Shown piece after piece: positions 1 to 9,710 of a stretch of 64,000 nt of DNA. Source of the DNA: Rhodothermales bacterium. GTDB lineage: Bacteria > Bacteroidota > Rhodothermia > Rhodothermales > JANQRZ01. The position numbers were made by a program, and so were the translations under genes. The first letter of the stretch is position 1. Each line of letters opens with the position of its first letter. Under the pieces are notes generated by a model. The model was not told where the DNA came from, did no database searches, and saw only the letters and a list, made by a program, of their open reading frames with translations. Where the stretch lies: NCBI GenBank assembly GCA_028284265.1, contig JANQRZ010000004.1, forward strand, positions 124,001 to 188,000, written 5' to 3'.

Positions 1-35
1 GAGACATCGTAGTCGCCGAACAGACCCTAGAGTAA
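1..35 (+). CDS. possible C-terminal tail of a gene entering from the left edge (partial)
   Basis: From position 3 the frame reads DIVVAEQTLE and then a TAA stop at 33-35. The residues are plausible for the end of a bacterial protein. Ten codons are too few to identify a family, and this could also be chance. Confidence 0.25.
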   Translation, partial: DIVVAEQTLE

Positions 36-533
36 GTAGCGTCCTGCATTCGCTGACGAGGCCGTGCCCTACACCACGGGACGCCCCTCTTCAGCGGATG
101 CAGGGAGGATACTCCGATTCCGCCTCGCCGTAGCTCATCTCAGTCCGCCAACATCGTCTTCGCCGACCTGCTCACCGTGTGTGAGGTGGTTCGCCACGCC
201 GGGGGGAGCCACGAGGTCGCGCGCCGGTTGAGTCTTCCACATAGCGCTGTGGAGCATTTCATCACGCAGGCCAACAGCCTGCCCGTGTGGTTCCTAGACG
301 AGCTGTTTTCAGCACGGGAAGAGGTTCCGGTTGTCGAGTGGGCAAGCGCGGACTGACTGGCATCCGGTGTGCTGCATGTCCTTTTGTTGGACGCAGCCTT
401 GAGGGTTCGGTGAGACGAGTGGTCGAAAACGAGCGAGCATAGGTAGTGATACCGGTGTGACTTTGCCTCGTATAGTGGCGGCTTGGAGAAGTGGAGGCCT
501 TACGAGACCCTCCGTTTCTCAAAGCCACTTCTC
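36..533. other. sparsely coding left-edge region
   Basis: Apart from the small HTH-like frame at 177-356, I see no convincing gene here. The part from 357 to 533 probably carries the promoter and leader of the lipoprotein gene at 534. I could not assign a confident promoter. Confidence 0.4.
177..356 (+). CDS. small putative helix-turn-helix (Cro-like) protein, possibly a remnant
   Basis: A frame ending at TGA 354-356 reads from a GTG at 177 as a protein of about 59 residues. It includes SHEVARRLSLPHSAVEHF followed by NSLPVWFLDEL. This looks like the recognition helix and the following segment of small Cro/YdaS-type repressors. Protein-like sequence continues upstream to about 147 without a canonical start. 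The gene may therefore have lost its 5' end or use an unusual start. No partner gene is visible. The coding call is an inference from composition and the HTH-like pattern. Confidence 0.35.
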   Translation: MCEVVRHAGGSHEVARRLSLPHSAVEHFITQANSLPVWFLDELFSAREEVPVVEWASAD

Positions 534-1073
534 ATGCTTGTTACGATCTCTCGCACGCCCGTCTTCCTGCTTTTCGCACTCGGCTTGCTGGCTTCCGGGT
601 GCGTGCCAACCACCAGCACGGTCCGGTATGACCAGCGCGTACCGAACGTACGCCACGCCTCGCACCGGGCCGACCACCGGGCGCATGCCCACGTAGCCCG
701 CGATGCCCGCCGCCACGTCCGCGAACTGGACCGCCTCCTCCGCCTCAACCGGCGGCAGGAGCGCCGCATCGAATACCTCCTCATCGACCGCGCCGCCGAC
801 CGCCTCCAGCGAACCCGCATCCGCGATTGGCACTACGCCAACCCCTTCCCGCGTCACTACGCAGACCCATTCTCGCGTCGCTGGTGGCACCGCACCGACA
901 AGCACATCGAGCGCGAACTGAATCGTCGCCAGCGTCACATCTATCGGGACTTCGTACACCGCAACGAGCGCCGCGCCCGACGCGGCTATCGCCGGAATCA
1001 TCACGACGGCGGTTACGACGACTATCACCGCCGAGGTGATGATGACTGGGACGACGACGGATACGAGGATTAA
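534..1073 (+). CDS. His/Arg-rich lipoprotein with acidic Tyr/Asp tail, function unknown
   Basis: A 179-residue product. The ATG at 534 is preferred to an in-frame ATG at 483 because it places a signal peptide directly at the N-terminus, ending in the lipobox LASG-C near residue 23. The mature part is dominated by Arg and His in a probable helical or coiled stretch (residues 45-150). The last 25 residues are rich in Asp, Tyr and Gly (for example GDDDWDDDGYED). This suggests an envelope-anchored, highly charged protein that might bind metal or a polyanion. That role is inference from composition, and I recognise no family. It converges on the DUF1684 gene, 6 bp away. Confidence 0.7.
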   Translation: MLVTISRTPVFLLFALGLLASGCVPTTSTVRYDQRVPNVRHASHRADHRAHAHVARDARRHVRELDRLLRLNRRQERRIEYLLIDRAADRLQRTRIRDWHYANPFPRHYADPFSRRWWHRTDKHIERELNRRQRHIYRDFVHRNERRARRGYRRNHHDGGYDDYHRRGDDDWDDDGYED

Positions 1074-1079
1074 CCGTCG

Positions 1080-1691
1080 CTACGGCTTCCCGAAGTTCCG
1101 CTCCCCCGCCCGGACCGGCATCGCCAGCCGGTTCTCGGGCGGCGGGAGCGGGCAGCTATAGATCGGGTTGTAGACGCAGTACGGATTGTAGGCGTAGTTG
1201 AAGTCGAGCACGTAGCGCCCGTCTGCCGTAGGATCGAGGTCGACGTAGCGTCCGGCGGCGTAGGTCGTCCTGCCGCTCGTCGCGTCGGCGAAGGGGAGAA
1301 AGAGGCGCATGTCACCGTCGAGCGGTTGGAAGATGGCGAGGCGATGCGTCCGTCCCTCGAAGGGAAACGAGAAGGTGCCGAAGGGGACGTAGTCGCGCGC
1401 TTCGCCCGTCGAGGTCGCCATGCGGAGCGTGTCGCGCTCCAGCGCCGGGGCCAGCGTGACAGCGAACGCGAGCGACGAGTCATAGGGGAAGAAGTCGAGC
1501 GTCTCGAACTCGGCTTTTTGCGCCGGAAGGAGGGGCGACTCGTCGGTGCGGAACAGTGAGTCCTTCGCCGCACGCCATGCCTGCCATGCCTCAGTGCGCT
1601 CGGACAGTGGCGGTAGTGGGAAGGTGTCCGGCGGTGGCGTGCAGGCTGCTAGGAATGCGAACCACAGGACGAGGGATAAGGCAGGACGCAT
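1080..1691 (-). CDS. DUF1684 family lipoprotein
   Basis: A 203-residue protein with a short signal peptide and lipobox LAAC at residues 14-17, so probably lipid-anchored to an envelope membrane. The body matches DUF1684: an RxxKDxLF region near residue 40, FDFNYAYNPYCVYNP-type and CPLPPPENRL motifs near residues 163-190, and a C-terminal V(R)AGER. The family is widespread in Bacteroidota and Actinobacteria. Its biochemical role is unknown; the conserved Tyr/Asn/Pro/Cys cluster suggests a ligand pocket. It is transcribed away from the sugar dehydrogenase at 1876, across an intergenic region of about 180 bp with an AT-rich patch near 1810-1830. Confidence 0.85.
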   Translation of the reverse strand: MRPALSLVLWFAFLAACTPPPDTFPLPPLSERTEAWQAWRAAKDSLFRTDESPLLPAQKAEFETLDFFPYDSSLAFAVTLAPALERDTLRMATSTGEARDYVPFGTFSFPFEGRTHRLAIFQPLDGDMRLFLPFADATSGRTTYAAGRYVDLDPTADGRYVLDFNYAYNPYCVYNPIYSCPLPPPENRLAMPVRAGERNFGKP

Positions 1692-1875
1692 AGCGAGAGC
1701 GGAGGAGCAGGGGGGGAACGCCGAAAGTTAACTAGGCCGCCTGCGCGGCGCGCCTACCTTTCTGTCTTCTGTCCTTGCGGTTCACGGGATTTACCCTGCG
1801 GCCTGCAGATATTTTAAGTATATACTGGCCTGCACCAGATCGCCTCGCACGCTTCCACCGATTCCACGTACTGCC

Positions 1876-3327
1876 ATGCGTCTGCTTCTCCTCGCTCTCA
1901 TCCTGCTGTTTGCCGGACCTGCCCATGCCCAACTCAGCGTTGAGCGCGCCTTCCCGAATCTCACCTTCTCTGGTCCGATAGGGCTGGAGCACGATCCCAT
2001 CAACGAGGATCGGCTCTACGTTGTCGAGCAGGCAGGCATCGTGCAAATGTTTACGATAGACCCAGACGTGGCCTCGGCGAGCGAGTTCATCGACATCCGG
2101 GACCGGATCAGCGCGGGCGGCGAGAAGGGCCTGTTGGGCCTCGCCTTCCACCCGGACTACGAGACCAATGGCTACCTCTTCGTCAACTACAGTACGCGCA
2201 ACCCCCATCGCTCGCGTGTGTCCCGGTTCTCCCGCTCGACAGCCGACCCAGACGTGGCCGACCCCACCAGCGAACTCATCTTGCTTGAGATCGACCAGCC
2301 CTTCAGCAACCACAACGGAGGCGGCCTCGCCTTCGGCCCGGATGGCTACCTCTATGCCTCGTTCGGCGATGGCGGTTCCGGTGGCGATCCCGAAGAGAAC
2401 GGAGAGGCCGATTCAACCCTCCTCGGAGCGATCCTCCGGCTCGATGTGGATGGTGGTGGGACAGCTCCCGATTGCGGCGAGGTAGGCGGCAAGCCGGCTA
2501 CGAACTACACTGTCCCCCCCAACGACATCGCCGATGGACCGGGTGAGTCGTGCGACGAAATCTATGCGTGGGGCCTCCGCAACCCGTGGCGCTTCTCCTT
2601 CGACCGCGAGACCGGCGAGGGCTGGATTGCCGACGTCGGCCAGAACCAGTGGGAGGAGATCAACCGGATGCAGGATAATGGCAACTACGGCTGGAACATG
2701 TACGAAGCCAATGCTTGCTTCGACGGGCCGTGCGACCCCGAAGGACTCGTCTTCCCGGTTTGGGACTACAACCACTCGCTCGGCTGCTCTGTCACGGGCG
2801 GCTACGTCTACCGCGGCAGCGAGGTGCCGGAACTCGAAGGCCGCTACATCTACGGCGACTACTGCTCGGGCCGCGTCTGGGCGCTGGACGATTCCGGGGA
2901 TGAGGCAGAGAACGAACAGGTGTTTCGGTTTCCTGCTAGCCCGTTTCCTGCCCTAACCTCGTTCGGTGAGGATGCCAACGGAGAACTGTATCTGGTTCGC
3001 CAGAGCGGACAGGTCTACCGCTTCTTCTCCGAGACGCTCTCGACGGGTGGCGATCCCGCAACGGGTGGCATTCGCCTGGACCTAGACGGTCCCAACCCGT
3101 TCACCGCAACGACGATACTGACGTTTGAGCTAGCCGAGGCAGGCCCGATGCGAATCGCGGTCTACGACGTGCTCGGGCGTGAGGTCGCCGTGCTGCGTGA
3201 CGGTCCAGCGTCGGCAGGCGAGGGCACGGTGACGTTCGGCGCGGCGGGGCTTCCGGCAGGGCTGTATGTGGTGCGTCTGGAGGCGGTGGGCACGACCCGT
3301 ACCCGCAAGGTGCTCCTCGTCCGATAG
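1876..3327 (+). CDS. secreted PQQ-dependent sugar dehydrogenase-like protein with T9SS sorting domain
   Basis: A 483-residue protein. An Sec signal peptide (residues 1-19, ending AHAQ) leads into a six-bladed beta-propeller of the glucose/sorbosone dehydrogenase family. Family hallmarks are GLLGLAFHPDY, the NHNGGGLAFGPDGYLY segment with its Asn-His pair, and WGLRNPWRFSFD. The family oxidises aldose sugars with PQQ and Ca2+, outside the cytoplasm. The last 85 residues are a T9SS sorting domain (FTATTILTF, VYDVLGREVAVL, final LVR), so export across the outer membrane is expected. A paralogue follows 27 bp downstream. The substrate is unknown. Confidence 0.88.
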   Translation: MRLLLLALILLFAGPAHAQLSVERAFPNLTFSGPIGLEHDPINEDRLYVVEQAGIVQMFTIDPDVASASEFIDIRDRISAGGEKGLLGLAFHPDYETNGYLFVNYSTRNPHRSRVSRFSRSTADPDVADPTSELILLEIDQPFSNHNGGGLAFGPDGYLYASFGDGGSGGDPEENGEADSTLLGAILRLDVDGGGTAPDCGEVGGKPATNYTVPPNDIADGPGESCDEIYAWGLRNPWRFSFDRETGEGWIADVGQNQWEEINRMQDNGNYGWNMYEANACFDGPCDPEGLVFPVWDYNHSLGCSVTGGYVYRGSEVPELEGRYIYGDYCSGRVWALDDSGDEAENEQVFRFPASPFPALTSFGEDANGELYLVRQSGQVYRFFSETLSTGGDPATGGIRLDLDGPNPFTATTILTFELAEAGPMRIAVYDVLGREVAVLRDGPASAGEGTVTFGAAGLPAGLYVVRLEAVGTTRTRKVLLVR

Positions 3328-3354
3328 ACTGTCGCCCCGTCGCATTACCTCGGT

Positions 3355-4821
3355 ATGATGCTTCGTCTTCTTGCTCTTGTTCTGCTCGGCCTTTTCCTGA
3401 CTCCCATCGCGCCTGCGCAGCCAGTGGATGTCGAGGTGGCATTCCCGAACCTCCCGCGCTTCCGTGTTCCAGTTGGCCTCGAAACGGCTCCCGGCGAGAT
3501 GCGGCTGTTTGTGGTCGACAAGGTCGGTGTCATCCTCTCGTTCGAGAATGATCCTGAGGTGAGTCGGGTCGATACGCTGATAGACCTCCGCTCCGTCGTC
3601 AGCAGCAGCCAGCCCAGTTGGGAGGAAGGGCTGCTCGGCCTCGCCTTCCACCCGGACTTTCAGGAGAATGGCCACTTCTTCGTTCACTACACGGCTCCTC
3701 GTTTGGAGTCGGGCAGAAGTCACCGCACCATCATCTCCCGCTTTGCCCTGCGAGAGCGAACGCCCCCGGTGGCGTATCTCGACAGTGAGGTGGTGATCCT
3801 TGAACTCCAGCAGCCGTTCGAGTGGCACAATGGAGGTCAGCTTGCCTTCCACCCAGATGAGGACGAAGCAAATCTTTACCTCTCACTCGGGGATGGCGGC
3901 TCCGGCCATGATCCGCTGGAGCACGGCCAGAACCCCAAGACACTCTTCGGCTCGATTCTCCGCATCAATGTGGACGATCCCGACGAGGGACTGAACTACG
4001 GCATCCCGTCGGACAACCCGTTCGTCGGCAACACCGGTGGGTGGCGGGAGGAAATCTGGGCCTACGGCCTCCGCAACCCGTGGCGCTTCTCCATCGATCC
4101 CGGCACGGGCGACCTCTGGATCGGCGACGTGGGGCAGGGCCAGTGGGAAGAGGTGACGCCGGTGCGTGAACCGGGAGCCAACCTCGGCTGGGATATGTAC
4201 GAGGGGATGAACTGCTTCGAGGGGCCGTGCGATCCGGAGGGCATCACCTTCCCCGCGTGGGAGTACAGTCACGCCGACGGGCGCTGCTCCGTCACCGGCG
4301 GGTATGTCTACCGGGGCGCCGCCCTACCCGAACTCGTCGGCGAGTACGTCTACGCCGACTTCTGCACGGGCCAGATTTGGGCGCTGAACACGGAGACCAG
4401 CACCCCTGAGAACACGGAACTGGTCGATACCGATTTCCTCCTCTCATCCTTCGGCGTCGATACTGAGGGCGAACTGTACGCGCTCGGCTGGGACACGCGG
4501 CGCATCTACCGGGTCGTGCGTGGCAGCGTCGCCAACGAGCCGGCAGCACCGGGTAGTGGAGCCACGCTTCGGGCGGCGTTCCCCAACCCGTTCACTGATA
4601 CGGCGACGCTGACGTTCGGGCTTACCGAGGCCGGTCGCGTCCAACTGGCGGTCTACGACGTGCTCGGGCGTGAAGTCGCCGTGCTTCACGACGGGCTGGC
4701 CCTGGCGGGCGAGCAGACGGTCCGCTTCCAGGCCGAAGGGCACGCGCCCGGCGTCTACATCGTCCGAATGACGGTGGCAAACGGAGATACAATGGCGCAG
4801 ACACTCACGCTTGTCCGGTAG
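3355..4821 (+). CDS. second secreted PQQ-dependent sugar dehydrogenase-like protein with T9SS sorting domain
   Basis: A 488-residue paralogue of the upstream gene, with signal peptide MMLRLLALVLLGLFLTPIAPAQ (residues 1-21; either of two adjacent ATGs could start it). The propeller keeps GLLGLAFHPDF, the EWHNGGQLAFHPDE His-Asn-Gly motif, WAYGLRNPWRFSIDPG and SVTGGYVYRG. The C-terminal sorting domain (FPNPFTDTATLTF, VYDVLGREVAVL, LVR) predicts T9SS export. The tandem arrangement with 27 bp between genes implies duplication and co-transcription. Divergence of the N-terminal and loop regions suggests different sugar preference; this is inference. Confidence 0.88.
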   Translation: MMLRLLALVLLGLFLTPIAPAQPVDVEVAFPNLPRFRVPVGLETAPGEMRLFVVDKVGVILSFENDPEVSRVDTLIDLRSVVSSSQPSWEEGLLGLAFHPDFQENGHFFVHYTAPRLESGRSHRTIISRFALRERTPPVAYLDSEVVILELQQPFEWHNGGQLAFHPDEDEANLYLSLGDGGSGHDPLEHGQNPKTLFGSILRINVDDPDEGLNYGIPSDNPFVGNTGGWREEIWAYGLRNPWRFSIDPGTGDLWIGDVGQGQWEEVTPVREPGANLGWDMYEGMNCFEGPCDPEGITFPAWEYSHADGRCSVTGGYVYRGAALPELVGEYVYADFCTGQIWALNTETSTPENTELVDTDFLLSSFGVDTEGELYALGWDTRRIYRVVRGSVANEPAAPGSGATLRAAFPNPFTDTATLTFGLTEAGRVQLAVYDVLGREVAVLHDGLALAGEQTVRFQAEGHAPGVYIVRMTVANGDTMAQTLTLVR

Positions 4822-4884
4822 CACTCCTTGCGGACGACCGCCCGTCATTCGTAGCCTTGCGGCCCCACCCACCGACTCGCCGCC

Positions 4885-5550
4885 GTGACGCCCCACACCG
4901 ACCCGCTCACTACCCTTCGTGAACAGATCGCGGCGGACCTGTTGGAGATCAGCGCGCTCGTACTTCGGCCGGATGAGCCGTTTACGTGGGCCTCGGGCTT
5001 GCGCTCGCCGGTCTACTGCGACAACCGGGTGACGCTCGCCTATCCGGCCATCCGCGCCCGCATCACGGCGGGCTTTCAGGAATTGATCGGACGCACCGAC
5101 GCGACGCCCGACGCGGTAGCCGGTGTGGCGACGGCAGGCATCCCGCAGGCCGCGCTCGTCGCCGACCGACTGCAGCTTCCGTTGGCCTATGTCCGGGCGA
5201 GTGCCAAGGGCCACGGACGCGAGAATCGGATCGAAGGGCGCATCGAGGAAGGGCAGCGCGTCGTGCTCATCGAGGATCTCATCTCGACGGGTGGCTCGTC
5301 CGTTGCTGCCGCCGAGGCGCTGCGCTCCGCGGGCGTCGTGCCGACGGCTGTCCTCGCTATCTTCTCCTACGGGTTCGACGCCGCCGCCGAGCGATTCGCC
5401 GAGGCCAGTGTCGCGCACGCGACCCTCACCGATTTCGAGACGCTCCTCCGCGTTGCCGAGCGGGCCGGTGCGCTCGAAGCCTCTTCGCTTGAAACCCTCC
5501 GCGCGTGGCGCGCCGACCCGCACGCGTGGAGCGAAGCCATCACCCCATGA
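4885..5550 (+). CDS. pyrE: orotate phosphoribosyltransferase
   Basis: A 221-residue enzyme of pyrimidine synthesis that converts orotate and PRPP to OMP in the cytoplasm. The GTG start gives the usual N-terminus. FTWASGLRSPVYCDNR (residues 33-48) is the orotate-side motif, and VLIEDLISTGGSS (127-139) is the PRPP-binding loop. KGHGREN near residue 108 is the flexible catalytic loop. Length is normal for the family. Its stop overlaps the ATG of cinA (ATGA), so the two are translationally coupled. The OMP-forming branch also includes pyrD, found elsewhere in this window. Confidence 0.95.
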   Translation: MTPHTDPLTTLREQIAADLLEISALVLRPDEPFTWASGLRSPVYCDNRVTLAYPAIRARITAGFQELIGRTDATPDAVAGVATAGIPQAALVADRLQLPLAYVRASAKGHGRENRIEGRIEEGQRVVLIEDLISTGGSSVAAAEALRSAGVVPTAVLAIFSYGFDAAAERFAEASVAHATLTDFETLLRVAERAGALEASSLETLRAWRADPHAWSEAITP

Positions 5551-6818
5551 ACGCATCGCTTATCACCATCGGCGACGAACTGCTGATCGGGCAGACGGTC
5601 AACACGAACGCGGCGTGGATCGGCGAGCGACTCAGCGCGCACGGCATCACCGTCCGCCGTGCCGCTACCATCTCCGATGAAGCCGCCGACATCCGCGACG
5701 AACTGCGCCGCGCCCTCGGTTCGTCCGATGTCGTCATCCTCACGGGCGGCCTCGGCCCGACGCACGACGACATCACGAAGAAGGCCATCGGCGATGAACT
5801 CGGTCGTCCGCTCATCTTTCGCGATGACCTGTTCGCCGACTTGAAGGCGAAGTTCGAGGCAAGAGGGCGGCCCATGGCCGAGCGCAACCGCGTCCAGGCC
5901 GAACTGCCCGACGGGTTCGAGGCGCTACCGAACCCGGTCGGTACCGCGCCGGGACTGTGGTTCGAGGACGAAGCCTCGGGCTGTGCGATTGCCGTCATGC
6001 CCGGCGTCCCGAACGAGATGCGGACCCTCATGACCGAGTCTATCCTCCCACGGCTCATCGAGCGACGGGGCGATGAGACCGTCGTGCAGAAGACGCTCCT
6101 CACCGTCGGCAAGGGCGAGTCCGACCTCGCCGACGCACTTGGCGATTACGCCGACTATCTCGGGCCTGACCTCCACCTCGCCTTCCTCCCGCGCTATGGT
6201 GTGATCCGCCTTCGCATCACCGCTGCCGGTGCTACCCGCGCCGAAGCCGAGCAACGCCTCGCCGACTTCGAGCACCTCGTCCGCGACCGGGCCGGGGCAT
6301 ACATCTTCGGCGAAGGCGACGACCAACTCGAAGCGGCGGTCGGACGGATGCTCATGGAGCGCGGTCTGACCCTAGCCACGGCCGAGAGCTGCACGGGCGG
6401 TCTCCTCGCCGACCGCATCACGAACATCCCGGGCGCGTCGGCCTATTACGGCGGCGGAGCTGTGGTCTACGGCAACGAACAGAAGGTCAGTTTGCTCTAT
6501 GTCGACAAGGAGGCCATTGATGAACACGGAGCCGTGAGCGAGGCCGTCGCGAAGCAGCTTGCCGCCGGAGTCCGCGCCCGCCTCGGCACCGACATCGGTG
6601 TTTCGACGACCGGAGTGGCCGGGCCGGGCGGTGGGACGCCTGAGAAGCCCGTCGGGACGGTATGGGTCGGGTACTCGGACGAGCACGGGGACTACGCCAT
6701 CCGGCTGCAACTGGCAAAGGACCGGCTGCTCAACAAGCGCCTCAGCATCACCGCCGCGCTCAACCTCGTGCGCCGCCGGCTTCTGCGCCTAGATCATCAG
6801 GGTGCCGAGTCGGTGTAG
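5547..6818 (+). CDS. cinA: CinA, competence/damage-inducible protein (nicotinamide mononucleotide deamidase / ADP-ribose pyrophosphatase)
   Basis: A 423-residue full-length CinA. The ATG at 5547 overlaps the pyrE stop and directly yields MNASLITIGDELLIGQ; an upstream in-frame GTG would run through pyrE and is rejected. The N-terminal MoaB/MocF-like domain (1-170) shows TGGLGPTHDD. The C-terminal CinA/PncC domain (about 255-415) shows AESCTGGLLADRI and STTGVAGPGGGTPEKPVG, the NMN amidase motifs. It recycles pyridine nucleotides. The gene sits 129 bp upstream of recA, the classic cinA-recA arrangement. Confidence 0.95.
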   Translation: MNASLITIGDELLIGQTVNTNAAWIGERLSAHGITVRRAATISDEAADIRDELRRALGSSDVVILTGGLGPTHDDITKKAIGDELGRPLIFRDDLFADLKAKFEARGRPMAERNRVQAELPDGFEALPNPVGTAPGLWFEDEASGCAIAVMPGVPNEMRTLMTESILPRLIERRGDETVVQKTLLTVGKGESDLADALGDYADYLGPDLHLAFLPRYGVIRLRITAAGATRAEAEQRLADFEHLVRDRAGAYIFGEGDDQLEAAVGRMLMERGLTLATAESCTGGLLADRITNIPGASAYYGGGAVVYGNEQKVSLLYVDKEAIDEHGAVSEAVAKQLAAGVRARLGTDIGVSTTGVAGPGGGTPEKPVGTVWVGYSDEHGDYAIRLQLAKDRLLNKRLSITAALNLVRRRLLRLDHQGAESV

Positions 6819-6947
6819 AGAAAAAACCAGCAGGCAGGGTTACACCGAGCGATTTCGCGCGTCTATCCTCGTATGACACAGGGCTGGCACGCCCGCGTGC
6901 GTATCATAGCGCCACACCTTCTACCACTCACGGGGACACCCACGATC

Positions 6948-8033
<1,086 letters not shown>

Positions 8034-8058
8034 GTCTTCGCTCCGACTGTAAAACCTC

Positions 8059-8096
8059 GCAGCGCTGCCGATATCATTCGGCGGCGCTGCTTTTTT
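8059..8096 (+). terminator. intrinsic terminator of recA
   Basis: Two 13-nt arms, 8059-8071 and 8078-8090, pair with one mismatch around a 6-nt loop. TTTTTT follows at 8091-8096. It lies 26 bp after the recA stop, on the same strand. Confidence 0.9.
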
Positions 8097-8142
8097 GTGC
8101 GGGCAGCGCTAGCTTGCAGCCTCACGCTTCACCTCTTCGCTC

Positions 8143-8877
8143 GTGCTATCTCGCGCTCTACCTCTTCTTTTGCTGTTTGTGATCGCCGCTCCGGTGCGGT
8201 CGCAGGATGCGCCCGTTGACACGACGATCATTGCGGAGGACCCGCCGAGCACGCGCGATATCGCGCTCCTCAGGGCGATCTACAACAACGAAGGTCCGGC
8301 TTTCAGCGCCACGATGCGCGCCGCGAATTGGAGTTCGCAGAAGGTGTTTTTCGGAGGTGTACCTGCACTCTGGATCGGCATTCTCGCTCTCGACGAGGAG
8401 CGTGATTTCAAACCGGCTTATCTGATGACGCTGACCGAAGCCGGGACCGTGGCGACCGTCTTTGCGCTCAAGAATCTCATCAAGCGGCCCCGCCCCTATG
8501 CCTCGCTCTCGGATATCACGCCCCGCGCCCGAGGCCACCAAGGCGACACGTTCGACCCCTACTCTTTCCCGTCGGGTCACGCGGCGGTCTCGTTCGCACT
8601 CGCCACCTCGATCAGCATTTCCTATCCCGAGTGGTATGTCATCGCTCCCGCCACGCTCTGGGCGTCGGCGGTGTCTGTCAGCAGGCCGTGGCTTGGGGTG
8701 CACTATCCGACCGACATCGCCGTGGGCGCGGCGCTTGGCGTGGGGATCGCGTTCGCAGTCCACGCGCTCGGCGAGATCATTACGCCGGACTTTCTGCGCG
8801 GCGATGCCGACGACGGAGACGCCATGATGGCCCGTCCGGCCCCGCCCTCCGTGCGCTTCGTGATTCCGCTCCGATGA
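8143..8877 (+). CDS. PAP2-superfamily membrane phosphatase
   Basis: A 244-residue protein starting at a GTG that gives a signal sequence (MLSRALPLLLLFVIAAPVRSQ). The three PAP2 acid phosphatase motifs are visible: K-x6-RP as KNLIKRPRPY (about residue 110), PSGHA (about 145) and SRPWLGVHYPTD (about 186). Several hydrophobic segments lie between them. The family removes phosphate from lipid phosphates such as phosphatidic acid or undecaprenyl pyrophosphate at the outer face of the membrane. Its stop overlaps the ATG of the GDPD gene (ATGA), suggesting a shared role in phospholipid turnover. The exact substrate is not determined by sequence. Confidence 0.9.
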   Translation: MLSRALPLLLLFVIAAPVRSQDAPVDTTIIAEDPPSTRDIALLRAIYNNEGPAFSATMRAANWSSQKVFFGGVPALWIGILALDEERDFKPAYLMTLTEAGTVATVFALKNLIKRPRPYASLSDITPRARGHQGDTFDPYSFPSGHAAVSFALATSISISYPEWYVIAPATLWASAVSVSRPWLGVHYPTDIAVGAALGVGIAFAVHALGEIITPDFLRGDADDGDAMMARPAPPSVRFVIPLR

Positions 8878-9710
8878 GGGTACCGACAGGATTCGATGTG
8901 CAGGGCCACCGGGGGGCGCGCGGCCTCGCGCCGGAGAACACGCTCCCGGCGTTTCGCCTCGCGCTCGACCTCGGCGTGACCACGCTCGAACTCGATACGG
9001 TTGTCTCGGCGGATGAGGAGGTCGTCGTCTCACACGACCCCTACATATCGAGCCTGTTTTGCAGCCACCCCGATGGCACGCCCGTGCAGCCCGAGGAGGA
9101 ACGCGAGTTGCTGATCTACCAGATGCCCTATGCCGAAGTCGCCCGGTTCGACTGCGGGAGTCGGGGCAATCCACGCTTCCCGGAGCAGGAGGCACAGCCC
9201 GTCTCCAAGCCGACGCTGCGCGAAGTAGTCCGCTTCGCTGAGGCCTACACGCGGGAGCACGACCTGCCGCCGGTCTTCTATAACGTCGAGACCAAGTCCA
9301 AGCCGGAGGGTGACGGGCGGCTGCACCCGCCGCCGTCGGTGTTCATTGGGCTGATCTGGGCTATCGTCGAAGCCGAAGACATCGCGGAGCGCTTCACGCT
9401 TCAGTCGTTCGACGTGCGGACGTTGCAGGAGGTGCGCCACAGCGGCCTCCCCATCCGGCTCGCGCTTCTCATCGAGGACACAGGGCGATCGCCGGAGAAG
9501 AGCTTTCGCAGCGGGCTTGGTGCGCTGGGCTTCGTCCCGGATATCTACAGTCCCGACTTCCGGCTCGTGGACGAAGGGGTCATCGAGGCCGCGCACCGAG
9601 GCGGTATGCTCGTGATCCCGTGGACGGTCAACGAGCCGGAGGACATGGTGCGGCTCCGTGCGCTCGGCGTGGATGGGTTGATTACGGACTACCCGAACCT
9701 CGCACTCTAG
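8874..9710 (+). CDS. glycerophosphodiester phosphodiesterase
   Basis: A 278-residue GDPD-family TIM barrel. The ATG at 8874 overlaps the PAP2 stop. HRGARGLAPENT (near residue 12) and LELDTVVSADEEVVVSHDP carry the catalytic His, Glu and Asp and the metal ligands. FYNVETKSKP and the C-terminal VNEPEDMVRLRALGVDGLITDYP are also typical. It hydrolyses deacylated phospholipids to glycerol-3-phosphate and an alcohol. No signal peptide is seen, so it is probably cytoplasmic. It is close to UgpQ-type enzymes, but I leave the symbol blank. Its last bases overlap the end of the convergent usp gene. Confidence 0.92.
   Translation: MRVPTGFDVQGHRGARGLAPENTLPAFRLALDLGVTTLELDTVVSADEEVVVSHDPYISSLFCSHPDGTPVQPEEERELLIYQMPYAEVARFDCGSRGNPRFPEQEAQPVSKPTLREVVRFAEAYTREHDLPPVFYNVETKSKPEGDGRLHPPPSVFIGLIWAIVEAEDIAERFTLQSFDVRTLQEVRHSGLPIRLALLIEDTGRSPEKSFRSGLGALGFVPDIYSPDFRLVDEGVIEAAHRGGMLVIPWTVNEPEDMVRLRALGVDGLITDYPNLAL

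Noticed and set aside
6819-6947. LexA box upstream of recA
   Set aside because: I found no convincing inverted CTGT/GAAC-type site in the 129 bp.
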